This document shows, piece by piece, positions 1 through 9,121 of a stretch of DNA of 57,606 bases. The notes below the pieces were generated by a model. It ran no database searches. It was not told the DNA's origin and saw only the letters and a program-made list of their open reading frames with translations. Origin of the DNA: Arcobacter sp. LA11 (GTDB taxonomy: Bacteria > Campylobacterota > Campylobacteria > Campylobacterales > Arcobacteraceae); the NCBI RefSeq assembly GCF_001895145.1, contig NZ_BDIR01000014.1:1-57606 (forward strand), in the 5' to 3' direction. How positions within the stretch are numbered: position 1 is the stretch's first letter; each line of letters begins with the position of its first letter. A program made the position numbers and the translations under genes.

Positions 1-1035
1 GCTGAAAAGTTAGCAGAAGCGAAAAGAAAAGAAGAATTAAGATTAAAAGAAGAAGCTAGAAAAGCAAAAGAGCTTGAAGAAAAAAGAATAGCTGAAGAGA
101 AAGCGAAATTAGCAAAAGAGTTAGAATCTAAGAAAGAAGCAGAAAGAAAAGAAGAATTAAGATTAAAAGAACTTGAAGAAAAAAGAATAGCAGAAGATAA
201 AGCAAGATTAGAAAAACAGAAAGCTGAAAAGTTAGCAGAAGCGAAAAGAAAAGAAGAATTAAGATTAAAAGAAGAAGCTAGAAAAGCAAAAGAGCTTGAA
301 GAGAAAAGAATAGCTGAAGAGAAAAGAATAGCTGAAGAGAAAAGAATAGCTGAAGAGAAAGCGAAATTAGCAAAAGAGTTAGAAGCTAAGAAACAAGCTG
401 AAGCGAAAAGAAAAGAAGAATTAAGATTAAAAGAAGAAGCTAGAAAAGCAAAAGAGCTTGAAGAGAAAAGAATAGCTGAAGAGAAAGCGAAATTAGCAAA
501 AGAGTTAGAAGCTAAGAAACAAGCTGAAATGAAAAGAATAAAAGCAGAGAAACTAGCAAAAGAGAAAAAATTAGCAGAAGATAAAGCAAGATTAGAAAAA
601 CAGAAAGCTGAAAAGTTAGCAGAAGCGAAAAGAAAAGAAGAATTAAGATTAAAAGAAGAAGCTAGAAAAGCAAAAGAGCTTGAAGAAAAAAGAATAGCTG
701 AAGAGTTAAAAGCTAAGAAACAAGCTGAAATAAAAAGAATAAAAGCTGAGAAACTAGCAAAAGAGAAAAAATTAGCAGAAGATAAAGTAAGATTAGAAAA
801 ACAGAAAGCTGAAAAGTTAGCAGAAGCGAAAAGAAAAGAAGAATTAAGATTAAAAGAAGAAGCTAGAAAAGCAAAAGAGCTTGAAGAGAAAAGAATAGCT
901 GAAGAGAAAGCGAAATTAGCAAAAGAGTTAGAAGCTAAGAAACAAGCTGAAATGAAAAGAATAAAAGCAGAGAAACTAGCAAAAGAGAAAAAATTAGCAG
1001 AAGATAAAGCAAGATTAGAAAAACAGAAAGCTGAA
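1..1035 (+). repeat. Near-identical in-frame tandem repeats inside the coiled-coil gene
   Basis: A block that opens GCTGAAAAGTTAGCAGAAGC recurs at 1, 223, 607 and 808, and its first codons recur once more at 1030. Spacings are 222, 384, 201 and 222 bases, all multiples of three. The copies agree at nucleotide level over long stretches, including synonymous positions, which points to recent duplication or gene conversion rather than old divergence. A shorter triplication of the codons for EEKRIA lies near 301-360. Copy number probably varies between strains and could be miscollapsed in short-read assemblies. Confidence 0.9.
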
Positions 1036-1458
1036 AAACTAAATTTATTTAATAAATCAAAAATAGAAGAAGAAAAAATATTATCAAAAACAAACAATGT
1101 CATATTAACAAATAAACCAATTGAAGAAATTGATTTTGCAAATGGATTAAAACAGATAAAAAAAGAGCCAGAAGTTCCTTATTCAGATAGACTTAAAAAC
1201 TTTAGAAATATATTTAAAAAAGCATCAAAAACTAAATATACTTTAAAACTTACAACAATTGATAGTAACAAAGTAAAATGGTATGCTCATAGATTTGGAT
1301 TAGACCCAAATTATATAACTATAAAAAGAGGTTCAAAAACTGATATTTATTATGGAGTATTTGATTCTATTGCAGAAGCAACAGAAAAAACAGCTACTTT
1401 ACACCCAAAAATATATGAATCTAATCCTCCTGTGAGAAAAATAGGAAGTATTAGATGA
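1..1458 (+). CDS. Lys/Glu/Ala-repeat coiled-coil protein with SPOR-like C-terminus (5' partial)
   Basis: The frame is open from the first base, so the gene begins upstream of the window; the first in-frame ATG (529) is internal to the repeats and is not the start. About 345 residues built almost only from K, E, A, L, R and I, with no aromatic residue, form a charged helix of the TolA or single-alpha-helix kind. A linker follows, then a tail of about 80 residues (YTLKLTTIDS, later YYGVFDSIAEA) that resembles a DamX-type SPOR domain, which in that family binds denuded peptidoglycan. The TGA stop overlaps the ATG of the LapD-like gene (ATGA), so the two are translationally coupled. An envelope-spanning role is inferred; an N-terminal membrane anchor would lie outside the window. 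The SPOR call is moderate. Confidence 0.7.
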   Translation, partial: AEKLAEAKRKEELRLKEEARKAKELEEKRIAEEKAKLAKELESKKEAERKEELRLKELEEKRIAEDKARLEKQKAEKLAEAKRKEELRLKEEARKAKELEEKRIAEEKRIAEEKRIAEEKAKLAKELEAKKQAEAKRKEELRLKEEARKAKELEEKRIAEEKAKLAKELEAKKQAEMKRIKAEKLAKEKKLAEDKARLEKQKAEKLAEAKRKEELRLKEEARKAKELEEKRIAEELKAKKQAEIKRIKAEKLAKEKKLAEDKVRLEKQKAEKLAEAKRKEELRLKEEARKAKELEEKRIAEEKAKLAKELEAKKQAEMKRIKAEKLAKEKKLAEDKARLEKQKAEKLNLFNKSKIEEEKILSKTNNVILTNKPIEEIDFANGLKQIKKEPEVPYSDRLKNFRNIFKKASKTKYTLKLTTIDSNKVKWYAHRFGLDPNYITIKRGSKTDIYYGVFDSIAEATEKTATLHPKIYESNPPVRKIGSIR

Positions 1459-3638
1459 AACGAGTACTAAACAAATTTGCAGATACAAGCTCTAATAATA
1501 CTACTATATTACTAATTACATTTTTTCTTATATCTGTACTTTCTTCATATATTTTCTTTCAAAGTTTTAAAGAGAATTTATTAAAAAATGCTAAACAAAA
1601 CTATACTTCAAATATAAAGAGTCTAAATAATAAGTTAGATAAAGAACTTATTCTAAATAATAAGAAAGATATTCAAAAAGAGATAGATGAATTAATAAAA
1701 ACAAAGCTTTTCAAAGAAATTATTTTAGAGTATGATAGATTTGTTTTTAATAAAAATAGTTTAATCTCAAACTCTACAAACTTTAATGATAAATCTTGGG
1801 ATATAGCAGAAGTAATTGTTGATGCAAGATATGGTTATATTCAAAAAATTGAAAAGAGTGATTTATATGAGTTTATTCCCTCTTCAACATTTGATTTAAC
1901 ACAACCAATAAATATACGATATCAAGTTTATAAAAAAGATGAAATTAAAAATATAATCACTAAGTTTAATTTTTCAAATATTAGTATAAAAAACTTTAGC
2001 AATGAAAATATTGAAGTCTGGTTCAATTCTTTACAAGGTATAGATACTTCAGATAAAATTTTTGATATAAAAATTGATGAAATAACTATTGCTACTATTG
2101 TTTATAAAGTTGATAGTACTATTATTAAAGAAGAGCTACAATCATTTGTCACAAAACTAATCTTCTTTACTATGATTATGTTTTTCCCAATACTTTTCTT
2201 AATTGGTTTTTATCATAAATATATTTTTAAGAAATATGTTACTAATCCTATTGTTTATTTAAATAGTTACTTAGATAGTATTCTAGAAAATAGATTTAAA
2301 GTCCTAGATAAGAGTAATTTTGAGGGAACAAAAGAGATTAAAGAACTTACAAAAAAAGTTTCTAAAATATCATCAAAAATCGCATCTTTAAAAAATGAAT
2401 TAAATATAAATAAAGAATCATTAGAGTTAAAAGTTTCAACAGATGGACTAACTGGACTACCAAACAAAGGCATTTTTGATTTTGATATAAAAAGTATGTT
2501 TGTATCTTTAGTCAAAGGTTATGTATTTATTGTAAGAATTGACCAGCTTGCACAGTTAAGTAAAAATCATGATTCTGGATATATAAATAGCTTTGTAGAG
2601 AGTTATGTAAATATCATCAAAAATATCATTTTTAAATATAGTAAAACAGATATGAAATTATATAGATTCTATGGTTCTCAGTTTGCAATCATAGGAAAGA
2701 ATCTTGTTCTTGAAGATGCTATAAAAATGTGTGAAGAGATAATTGAAGAGATAAAAGATCGAATGCCTGATATATATGATACTCCAGAAGATTTAGTTCA
2801 AATTGGTGGTACTTCTTTTGATTTATATGGTAGTTTAGAAACAATTATTGCTTCAGCAAATAATGCTTATGAAAAGTCAAAAGCAAAAGGTGCAAATTCA
2901 TATTATATTATAGGTGAAGAAGATATTGAGAAGAATTATTCTTTATTAGATAATAGTGTAATTGAAGTAATCGAAAAAGGTGAATTTGATATTTCATTTG
3001 TATTAGATTCTTTTTCTTTTGATAATCCTGATAAACTTGTTATGAGTGAAGTTTCTCCTTTACTATATGATCATGATAATAAAAAACTTTCTGTTGGTTC
3101 TTTTGTTTCTGTTGCTCAAAAACTAGATATTGCTGATGATTTTGATAAATTAGTTATTCAAAAAGCAATAAGCTATATTAAAGAGCATGAAATTACTCAT
3201 GAAGTGGCAATTAATTTATCAATTAGTTCAATCGAGAATAAACTATTTATGAAATGGTTAGATAATATTTTAAAAGAAAATAGTGATATTTTAGAAAAAG
3301 TTGTTTTTAGTATAACTTCATACACTGCATATTTACATAAATCAGCCTTTATAGACTTTGTTAAGGATATTCATGATATTGGTGCAAAAGTGCTTTTAAA
3401 ACGTTATAAGACAGATGAGTATCCATTAGATCAATTAGAGAATCTAAACTTAGATTATATTAGAATAAATAAAGATTATACTATAAACTTTACAAACGAT
3501 ATGGTTAAAAAACATAAAGTGAAAAATGTATTAATATTTGCAGAACTTAATAATATAAAAGTAATTACAGATAGTGTTAAGTTAGATTTAGATTATGATT
3601 TATTAGAAAGACTTGGTACTTATGCAACAAGTAGATAG
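1455..3638 (+). CDS. LapD-like membrane protein with degenerate GGDEF and EAL domains
   Basis: This 727-residue protein has a membrane segment near residues 18-38, a periplasmic region of about 190 residues, a second membrane segment near 235-255, a HAMP-like linker, then GGDEF and EAL folds. The GGDEF signature is replaced by YGSQF and the EAL signature by MSEVSPL, so both domains are probably catalytically dead. This architecture with dead domains is that of LapD, which senses cyclic di-GMP and controls the periplasmic protease LapG and so the retention of large adhesins. Neither LapG nor an adhesin is in the window; they may lie upstream. It overlaps the preceding gene by 4 bases and is followed closely by the lipoprotein gene. 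A different degenerate di-GMP receptor is possible. Confidence 0.72.
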   Translation: MKRVLNKFADTSSNNTTILLITFFLISVLSSYIFFQSFKENLLKNAKQNYTSNIKSLNNKLDKELILNNKKDIQKEIDELIKTKLFKEIILEYDRFVFNKNSLISNSTNFNDKSWDIAEVIVDARYGYIQKIEKSDLYEFIPSSTFDLTQPINIRYQVYKKDEIKNIITKFNFSNISIKNFSNENIEVWFNSLQGIDTSDKIFDIKIDEITIATIVYKVDSTIIKEELQSFVTKLIFFTMIMFFPILFLIGFYHKYIFKKYVTNPIVYLNSYLDSILENRFKVLDKSNFEGTKEIKELTKKVSKISSKIASLKNELNINKESLELKVSTDGLTGLPNKGIFDFDIKSMFVSLVKGYVFIVRIDQLAQLSKNHDSGYINSFVESYVNIIKNIIFKYSKTDMKLYRFYGSQFAIIGKNLVLEDAIKMCEEIIEEIKDRMPDIYDTPEDLVQIGGTSFDLYGSLETIIASANNAYEKSKAKGANSYYIIGEEDIEKNYSLLDNSVIEVIEKGEFDISFVLDSFSFDNPDKLVMSEVSPLLYDHDNKKLSVGSFVSVAQKLDIADDFDKLVIQKAISYIKEHEITHEVAINLSISSIENKLFMKWLDNILKENSDILEKVVFSITSYTAYLHKSAFIDFVKDIHDIGAKVLLKRYKTDEYPLDQLENLNLDYIRINKDYTINFTNDMVKKHKVKNVLIFAELNNIKVITDSVKLDLDYDLLERLGTYATSR

Positions 3639-3645
3639 GATGATT

Positions 3646-4473
3646 ATGTTTAAATATATATTTTTAGTTGGTATTTTATTTTTTTCTGGATGTGTATCTA
3701 GTTCTGAAAACTTTGATAATAATTTAAAAAAAGAAGAAGACAACTTCACTACTAGAGAGTATAGAAATATATCAAAAGATGCAATTTTTAAAGCTGCAAA
3801 GCAAATATTTATTTTAGCAGGAAAAAAAGAGTTTAGAATAGATTCTTATCGAAATAGAGTTGATATATCAAAAACGAAAATGAGTCATTATCCATTTTTT
3901 GCTATAACAAGTGAAAATAGATGGATCTTAAATATTGAAGAAGAAAATAATGTATCAAAAGTAAAACTAGAAATATTTAAAATAACTGATTATGAAGAAG
4001 ATAAACCTAAATTTTTAAACAATGCAGAACATGAGTTATTATGGAATAGAATAGATTACTTATTAGGTCTTAGTGATAGATGGATTACTTGTACTGAACA
4101 CTATGCTTACTTAAATATAAACGATGGTCTGTGTGATAGTATTGATTTACCTCGACCAACAGAACAAAAAAATGCTAAAATGATAAAAGATATATTAATT
4201 TCTGATAGAGAAAAAAGTAAATCAATATTAGAAATAGAAGAAGATGTTTTAAAAGATGATATTTCTTTTTCAATTGAAGATTCAAATACTGATATACTAA
4301 ATAAAGAAGATAATATAGATACCGAGTCAAATAATAATGATGAAACATTAGATAATTCATTAGACAAAGAGATACAAGAACTGGATAGAAAAGTTAATAC
4401 TAATATTGATGAAACTTTAAATAAAATAGAAGAAAATATAGAAGATGAACCTGTTTTAGAACAAAATAAATAA
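3646..4473 (+). CDS. Predicted lipoprotein of unknown function with acidic tail
   Basis: I place the start at ATG 3646, because AGGA at 3637-3640 gives a 5-base spacer and the product then opens with a classic lipoprotein signal (MFKYIFLVGILFFSGC). Cys16 would be lipidated. Earlier starts are possible but would put extra residues before the signal. Residues of about 30-160 look folded (a compact segment with Trp and Tyr), while the last 100 or so are strongly acidic and low in complexity, probably disordered or helical. I recognise no named family. It sits 7 bases after the LapD-like gene and is followed by the Sel1 gene, so it belongs to the same envelope operon. Confidence 0.7.
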   Translation: MFKYIFLVGILFFSGCVSSSENFDNNLKKEEDNFTTREYRNISKDAIFKAAKQIFILAGKKEFRIDSYRNRVDISKTKMSHYPFFAITSENRWILNIEEENNVSKVKLEIFKITDYEEDKPKFLNNAEHELLWNRIDYLLGLSDRWITCTEHYAYLNINDGLCDSIDLPRPTEQKNAKMIKDILISDREKSKSILEIEEDVLKDDISFSIEDSNTDILNKEDNIDTESNNNDETLDNSLDKEIQELDRKVNTNIDETLNKIEENIEDEPVLEQNK

Positions 4474-4484
4474 GGAGGGTTTGG

Positions 4485-5420
4485 ATGTTAATCAAAATAT
4501 TCTTAATTCTTTTTATTTCTATATCTTCGTATGCTTTAACTTTTGATGAAGCTATTAAGAATTTAAATGCAAAAAAATATGTAATAGCTTTAGAACAATT
4601 TACTATTTTAGCTTTAGATGATGATACAAATGCTCAATATAATCTTGGACTCATGAATTACAAAGGTTTAGGAACTCCTGTAAATAAAGAATTGGCACTT
4701 TTTTGGTATGAAGAATCTGCAAGAAATGGAAATATGTATGCACAAAATAATTTAGCTCATATGTATTATAAAGGGAATTTTGTAAAAAAAGATTTGACAA
4801 AAGCTAAATCTTGGTATGAAAAATCTGCTTTACAAGGTTATTCTTTAGCTCAATTAAACCTTGGTATGATATATGAAAAAAACCCAAAGAAAGAGAGTTT
4901 AGAAAAAGCATATTATTGGTATGAAAAATCAGCTTCACAGGGTGTTATTATTGCTCAAAACAATTTAGCTTCTATGTATTATTTTGGAAAAGGTGTTAAA
5001 AAAGATATTTCAAAAGCTTTATATTGGTATAAAGTATCTGCAAATAGTAATAATAATGTAGCTCAATACAACTTAGCTGTTATGTATCTTGTTGGAGATG
5101 GAACAAAAATAGATTATGAAAAAGCAATTTTTTGGTTATCAAAATCTGCTAATTCAGGTAATAAAGAAGCACAACTAAAGCTTGCAGATATATATAGAAA
5201 AGGAAATATCACAAGTATTGATTATAAAAAGTCATTTGATTTATATATGAAAGCAGCACTTAAAGAGAGTTCAAAAGCAATGTTTTATGTAGGTTTTCAC
5301 TATTTTAATGGATACGGAATTGAGAAAAATGAAGTTAAAGCAAAAGAATGGATGAAAAAAGCAGAAGCAAAAGGTCACAATAGAGCTAGTAACTTCCTTA
5401 AAATCAATAATCTAAAGTAG
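4485..5420 (+). CDS. Secreted Sel1-like repeat protein
   Basis: The start has a perfect ribosome-binding site (AAGGAGG) 6 bases upstream. The 311-residue product begins with a Sec signal peptide ending near SISSYA. It then consists of about seven Sel1/TPR-like repeats of roughly 36 residues, each with the pattern A..NLG.MY..G...KD..KA..WY.KSA..G. Such alpha-solenoids act as protein-protein docking scaffolds in the periplasm. It is last in the four-gene operon that begins with the coiled-coil protein. The next gene is a tRNA, so transcription of the operon probably ends near 5425-5470, although I see no strong terminator there. Confidence 0.85.
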   Translation: MLIKIFLILFISISSYALTFDEAIKNLNAKKYVIALEQFTILALDDDTNAQYNLGLMNYKGLGTPVNKELALFWYEESARNGNMYAQNNLAHMYYKGNFVKKDLTKAKSWYEKSALQGYSLAQLNLGMIYEKNPKKESLEKAYYWYEKSASQGVIIAQNNLASMYYFGKGVKKDISKALYWYKVSANSNNNVAQYNLAVMYLVGDGTKIDYEKAIFWLSKSANSGNKEAQLKLADIYRKGNITSIDYKKSFDLYMKAALKESSKAMFYVGFHYFNGYGIEKNEVKAKEWMKKAEAKGHNRASNFLKINNLK

Positions 5421-5472
5421 TTTTTTTAAGAAATAATAAATGATTTTTTGTATATAATTTCTCTCTAAAATT

Positions 5473-5548
5473 GACCCCGTCGTCTAGCGGCCAAGGACAT
5501 CAGGATTTCCTCCTGAGGACGTAAGTTCAAATCTTACTGGGGTCGCCA
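5473..5548 (+). tRNA. tRNA-Glu (anticodon UUC)
   Basis: A 76-base cloverleaf with the CCA encoded. The acceptor GACCCCG pairs with TGGGGTC, discriminator G. The D arm GTCTAGCGGCCAAGGAC is typical of tRNA-Glu, the T arm is GTAAG-TTCAAAT-CTTAC. The anticodon stem TCAGG/CCTGA closes the 7-base loop ATTTCCT, giving anticodon TTC. Position 37 would be C, where a purine is normal, and A32 could pair with T38; this is odd but the remainder is canonical. Confidence 0.9.
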
Positions 5549-5664
5549 ACTCATTAAATATTATTTTTAAACAATACTTATACAAAAAAAATAAAAATAA
5601 TTTATAACTTCAAAATACTTTTAGCTGTAATATACTTATATTATCTCATCTAGAGAGGTATTTT

Positions 5665-7275
5665 ATGAAAAACATAAACTCTTTCTTTAACTTAGATAAC
5701 TTTTTAGAACAAATGACAGACCTTGTCTTTATAAAAAATATTGAAGGTCAATACACAAACTGTAACCAATCTTTTTTAGATTTTATTCAAAGAGATAGAA
5801 AAGAAGTTATAAATAAAACAGATTTTGATTTATTTTCTAAAATCAATGCTTCCCAGTTTACAAAAATAGATAAAGAAATTTTAGAAAGCGGAGAAAGCAG
5901 GAGTTTAGATGAAGTTTTTGTTTTAGACGATGACAATAAAGCATATTTTGGAACTACTAAAAAAGTTTTATATAATAATAGTGGTGAAAAAGTTGGTCTT
6001 TTTTGTGTTGCAAGAAATATTACAAAAAGAAAAGAGTATGAAATTATTTATGAAGACAATAAACTTATTCTTGAATTTATTGCAAAAGAGAATAATTTAA
6101 AAAAAGTTCTTGATAAAATTGTATATCTATCTGAAAGTAGAAGTACAAATAGTAAGTGTTCAATATTAATGGTAGATGAAAAAGGTGAGCACTTAGTTGG
6201 AGGTTCTTCTCCAAGTTTACCTAGTTTTTATAATGAAGCTATCAATGGAATAGAAATAGGACCTACCGTAGGCTCTTGTGGTAGTGCAGCATTTAAAAAA
6301 GAGAGAGTTATAATAGATAATATCGATGAACATGAAAACTGGAAACCTTTTTTAGAACTTACTAAAAAAGTAAATTTACATGCATGTTGGTCAGAACCAA
6401 TAATCTCATCAAATAATAAAGTATTAGGAACATTTGCAATTTATAATGAACATCCTAGGTCTCCAAGTGAGTTTGAATTAAAATTAATAAGTTCATTTGC
6501 ACATCTAGTTTCAGTAGCAATAGAAAAAGATAAAAATTATAAACTTTTACAAGAAAAAGAAATATTAATTCTAAATCAATCTAAAATGGCATCTTTAGGA
6601 GAAATGTTAGAAAATATTGCACATCAGTGGAGACAACCTTTAAGTGTTATTTCTACTGCTGCTTCAGGAATAAAGTTACAAAAAGATATGAGTGTATTAG
6701 ATGAAAACACTCTTGAGAATTCACTTGATAATATATTAAATTCAACTAAATATTTATCTACAACATTAGATAGTTTTAGAGACTATTTTAAAACTTCTAG
6801 TTCAAAAGAAAAATTTTATATAAGTAGCTGTATCGATAAATCAAAAAATGCTATACAGTCATCTTTAGATGAAAAAAATATCATAATAGTTGGTGATATT
6901 CCAAAAATTCAAATTTATCAAATTGAGAATGAATTAATTCAAGTATTACTAAATATATTTAAAAATGCATATGATGCTTTTACTAATATTAAAGAAGACA
7001 ATATTATATTAATAACAATTACATATACTGATAATGAAATCACTATTTTGATAAAAGATACAGCAGGTGGTATAAAAGAGAATATTTTAACAAGAGTATT
7101 TGAACCTTACTTTACAACTAAACATAAAGCACAGGGTACAGGTATTGGCTTATATATGTGTAAAGAGATTATTGAAAAACAAATGAGTGGTTCTTTAACT
7201 GTTGATAATACAAATTTTTCTTACAACAATAGAGATTATAAAGGGGCACAGTTTACTATCAAATTGAATAGATAG
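5665..7275 (+). CDS. PAS-GAF sensor histidine kinase
   Basis: This soluble 536-residue protein has no membrane segment. A PAS domain covers about residues 8-125 (VFIKNIEGQYTNCNQSFLDF), a GAF domain about 145-285 (VGSCGSAAF, HACWSEPI), then the kinase core. The phospho-acceptor is His320 in NIAHQWRQPLS, the H-box typical of Campylobacterota kinases. An ATPase domain follows with N-box NIFKNAYDAF, G1 DTAGGI and G2 GTGIGLYMCKEI. The start ATG has GAGAGG 7 bases upstream. No response regulator is adjacent, so it is an orphan kinase here. The ligand of the PAS or GAF domain cannot be told from sequence. It converges on selB with 4 bases between the two stop codons. Confidence 0.9.
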   Translation: MKNINSFFNLDNFLEQMTDLVFIKNIEGQYTNCNQSFLDFIQRDRKEVINKTDFDLFSKINASQFTKIDKEILESGESRSLDEVFVLDDDNKAYFGTTKKVLYNNSGEKVGLFCVARNITKRKEYEIIYEDNKLILEFIAKENNLKKVLDKIVYLSESRSTNSKCSILMVDEKGEHLVGGSSPSLPSFYNEAINGIEIGPTVGSCGSAAFKKERVIIDNIDEHENWKPFLELTKKVNLHACWSEPIISSNNKVLGTFAIYNEHPRSPSEFELKLISSFAHLVSVAIEKDKNYKLLQEKEILILNQSKMASLGEMLENIAHQWRQPLSVISTAASGIKLQKDMSVLDENTLENSLDNILNSTKYLSTTLDSFRDYFKTSSSKEKFYISSCIDKSKNAIQSSLDEKNIIIVGDIPKIQIYQIENELIQVLLNIFKNAYDAFTNIKEDNIILITITYTDNEITILIKDTAGGIKENILTRVFEPYFTTKHKAQGTGIGLYMCKEIIEKQMSGSLTVDNTNFSYNNRDYKGAQFTIKLNR

Positions 7276-7279
7276 TAAA

Positions 7280-9121
7280 CTATAAAAGTTCAGATAAATA
7301 GACTCTTTTATTTCCTTCTTTTTTTATCTGAGAAAAATTATCTAAATAATCAAGATATGTTATCAGATATTTTCTACTCAATGGATATTTTTCTTTAAAG
7401 TTTGCAATATCAATATAACCTTCTTCTTTGATAATATTTTTCATAGCTTGGACTATATTACTTAAACTTTGAGCATGAATAAATAAGTTGTGCTGCAATC
7501 TTACAACAGCTTTTTTAGCACATAATGCTTTTAAAATATTATCACCCATTTTTCTATCTAAGTCTAAATCATCATAAATGTTATACGGAGCAGTAGGTGT
7601 TAAGTTCTCATTTTCTAATCTTTTTAATACTACATTTTCTAGTTTGGTTTTAAAATCTTCGATGATTATTGCATTTTTAAATAAATTACCATCTTGCACT
7701 AAAAACCCTTCTGTAATTAACTCTTCTAATACAGTGTCAATAAAACTTTCGCTTGCCCATTTCATCCTAAGTTGAATAGAAGCATTTGAAAGTAGGGCAA
7801 ATTGATTTTTAGTATAAATATCTTTGATACTTTTTTTGATGATATTTTTTGTTTCTTGAGGATATAAAACAAGAGATCTTTCATCTATAAAAGTATTTTC
7901 AAGGTTTTTTGCATATTCTAATGCTTTTTCGTGACTTAATGCAAATCTTTGAGCAGAAGATACTAATCCCAATCCTTTTTTATGAGCATTTAAAAGAATT
8001 TCATATGATTTAGGAATATTCTCTTCTTTTAGACTTTCTAAGAGTTGTAGTTTTTGACTCTTTTTCATAGGATCCATAATAGGATTTAAAACTTCACCAC
8101 CCGCAATTGTATCATTTCCTTGTCTTATGATGAGTTTTTCTTTGTAAATAGAAAATATTGGCTCTTTAGATTTTATCATAGCAAATCCAGATTCTAATGA
8201 TTCTGTACTATTAAAAAGTAAAACTTTTCCTTCTATTTTTTTTGAACCTATAAAAATTGAGTAATTTTGATTGTGTTTAAGTTCTTTATCCTTTAAACTA
8301 TTAAAAGAGATATCGATAGTATTAAAACCCCTTAAATAACCTTTTTTAGATATTACATAGCCTCTTTTAATATCATTAGTTTTTACACCACTTAGATTTA
8401 TTGCTGTTCTATTTGATATATTTGAAACTTCATTATCTTGACCATGAACTTGTAGATTTTTTATTTTTGCTTCTTTTTTTATATCACAAATAAATACTTT
8501 ATCATTTACTTTAATTGGACGCCCTAGAACTGTACCTGTTACAATTGTTCCTGCTCCTTGAGAAGAAAAAACTCTATCAACATAGTATCTAAAGAAGTTT
8601 TCTTCAACTTTTGTGTTTGCATTTAATGTAAATAGTTTTTCTTTTAGATTATTAATAGATTTTTCATCATAGATTGAAACAGCTGTTGAGAATAATAAAT
8701 CCAAACCAAACTTTTTTACATACTGCTCTATCTCTTCTATAATTTTGGGAAGTTCATTCTCTTCTACTAAATCCTTTTTTGTTATAGTTAATATTGCATT
8801 TTTAACACCAAGAAGTGATAAAATTTGTAAGTGTTCTGTTGTTTGTGGCATTATTTTCTCAGAAGCACTAACTACAATCATAACACAGTCAAAAGAGAAA
8901 GCTCCTGCAATCATATTTTTTACTAATTTTTCATGTCCAGGAACATCAATAAAAGCTATGTTTTGATTATCTTTAGAGATATTTGAGAAACTTAAATCAA
9001 TTGTAATACCTCTTTGCTTCTCTTCTGTTGTTGTATCTCCTTCAAAACCATTCAAAGCTTTTATTAGAGCTGTTTTTCCATGGTCAATATGTCCACAAGT
9101 TCCTATAATATAGTTATTCAT
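7280..9121 (-). CDS. selB: Selenocysteine-specific translation elongation factor SelB
   Basis: A 613-residue EF-Tu-like GTPase that delivers Sec-tRNA(Sec) to UGA codons followed by a SECIS hairpin. The G domain shows GTCGHIDHGKTAL (G1), a DVPGHEKLVKNM G3 motif and TKKDL (G4). Two beta-barrel domains follow (GAGTIVTGTVLG), and the C-terminal third has the winged-helix repeats that bind the SECIS RNA, of normal length for bacterial SelB. Its ATG overlaps the selA stop by four bases (ATGA), giving a selA-selB operon as in many bacteria. The substrates are visible in this window: selD, fdhA and the SelW-like gene all carry in-frame UGA codons. Confidence 0.97.
   Translation of the reverse strand: MNNYIIGTCGHIDHGKTALIKALNGFEGDTTTEEKQRGITIDLSFSNISKDNQNIAFIDVPGHEKLVKNMIAGAFSFDCVMIVVSASEKIMPQTTEHLQILSLLGVKNAILTITKKDLVEENELPKIIEEIEQYVKKFGLDLLFSTAVSIYDEKSINNLKEKLFTLNANTKVEENFFRYYVDRVFSSQGAGTIVTGTVLGRPIKVNDKVFICDIKKEAKIKNLQVHGQDNEVSNISNRTAINLSGVKTNDIKRGYVISKKGYLRGFNTIDISFNSLKDKELKHNQNYSIFIGSKKIEGKVLLFNSTESLESGFAMIKSKEPIFSIYKEKLIIRQGNDTIAGGEVLNPIMDPMKKSQKLQLLESLKEENIPKSYEILLNAHKKGLGLVSSAQRFALSHEKALEYAKNLENTFIDERSLVLYPQETKNIIKKSIKDIYTKNQFALLSNASIQLRMKWASESFIDTVLEELITEGFLVQDGNLFKNAIIIEDFKTKLENVVLKRLENENLTPTAPYNIYDDLDLDRKMGDNILKALCAKKAVVRLQHNLFIHAQSLSNIVQAMKNIIKEEGYIDIANFKEKYPLSRKYLITYLDYLDNFSQIKKEGNKRVYLSELL

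Noticed and set aside
1-1035. CRISPR-like or satellite array
   Set aside because: The repeats are in frame, code for a Lys/Glu helix, have no spacers and vary in multiples of three.
529-1458. Gene start at ATG 529
   Set aside because: The same frame is open to base 1 and the ATG is inside a repeat unit, so the gene is 5' partial.
2267-2515. ORF antisense to the LapD-like gene
   Set aside because: Lies wholly inside a well-supported gene; shadow frame.
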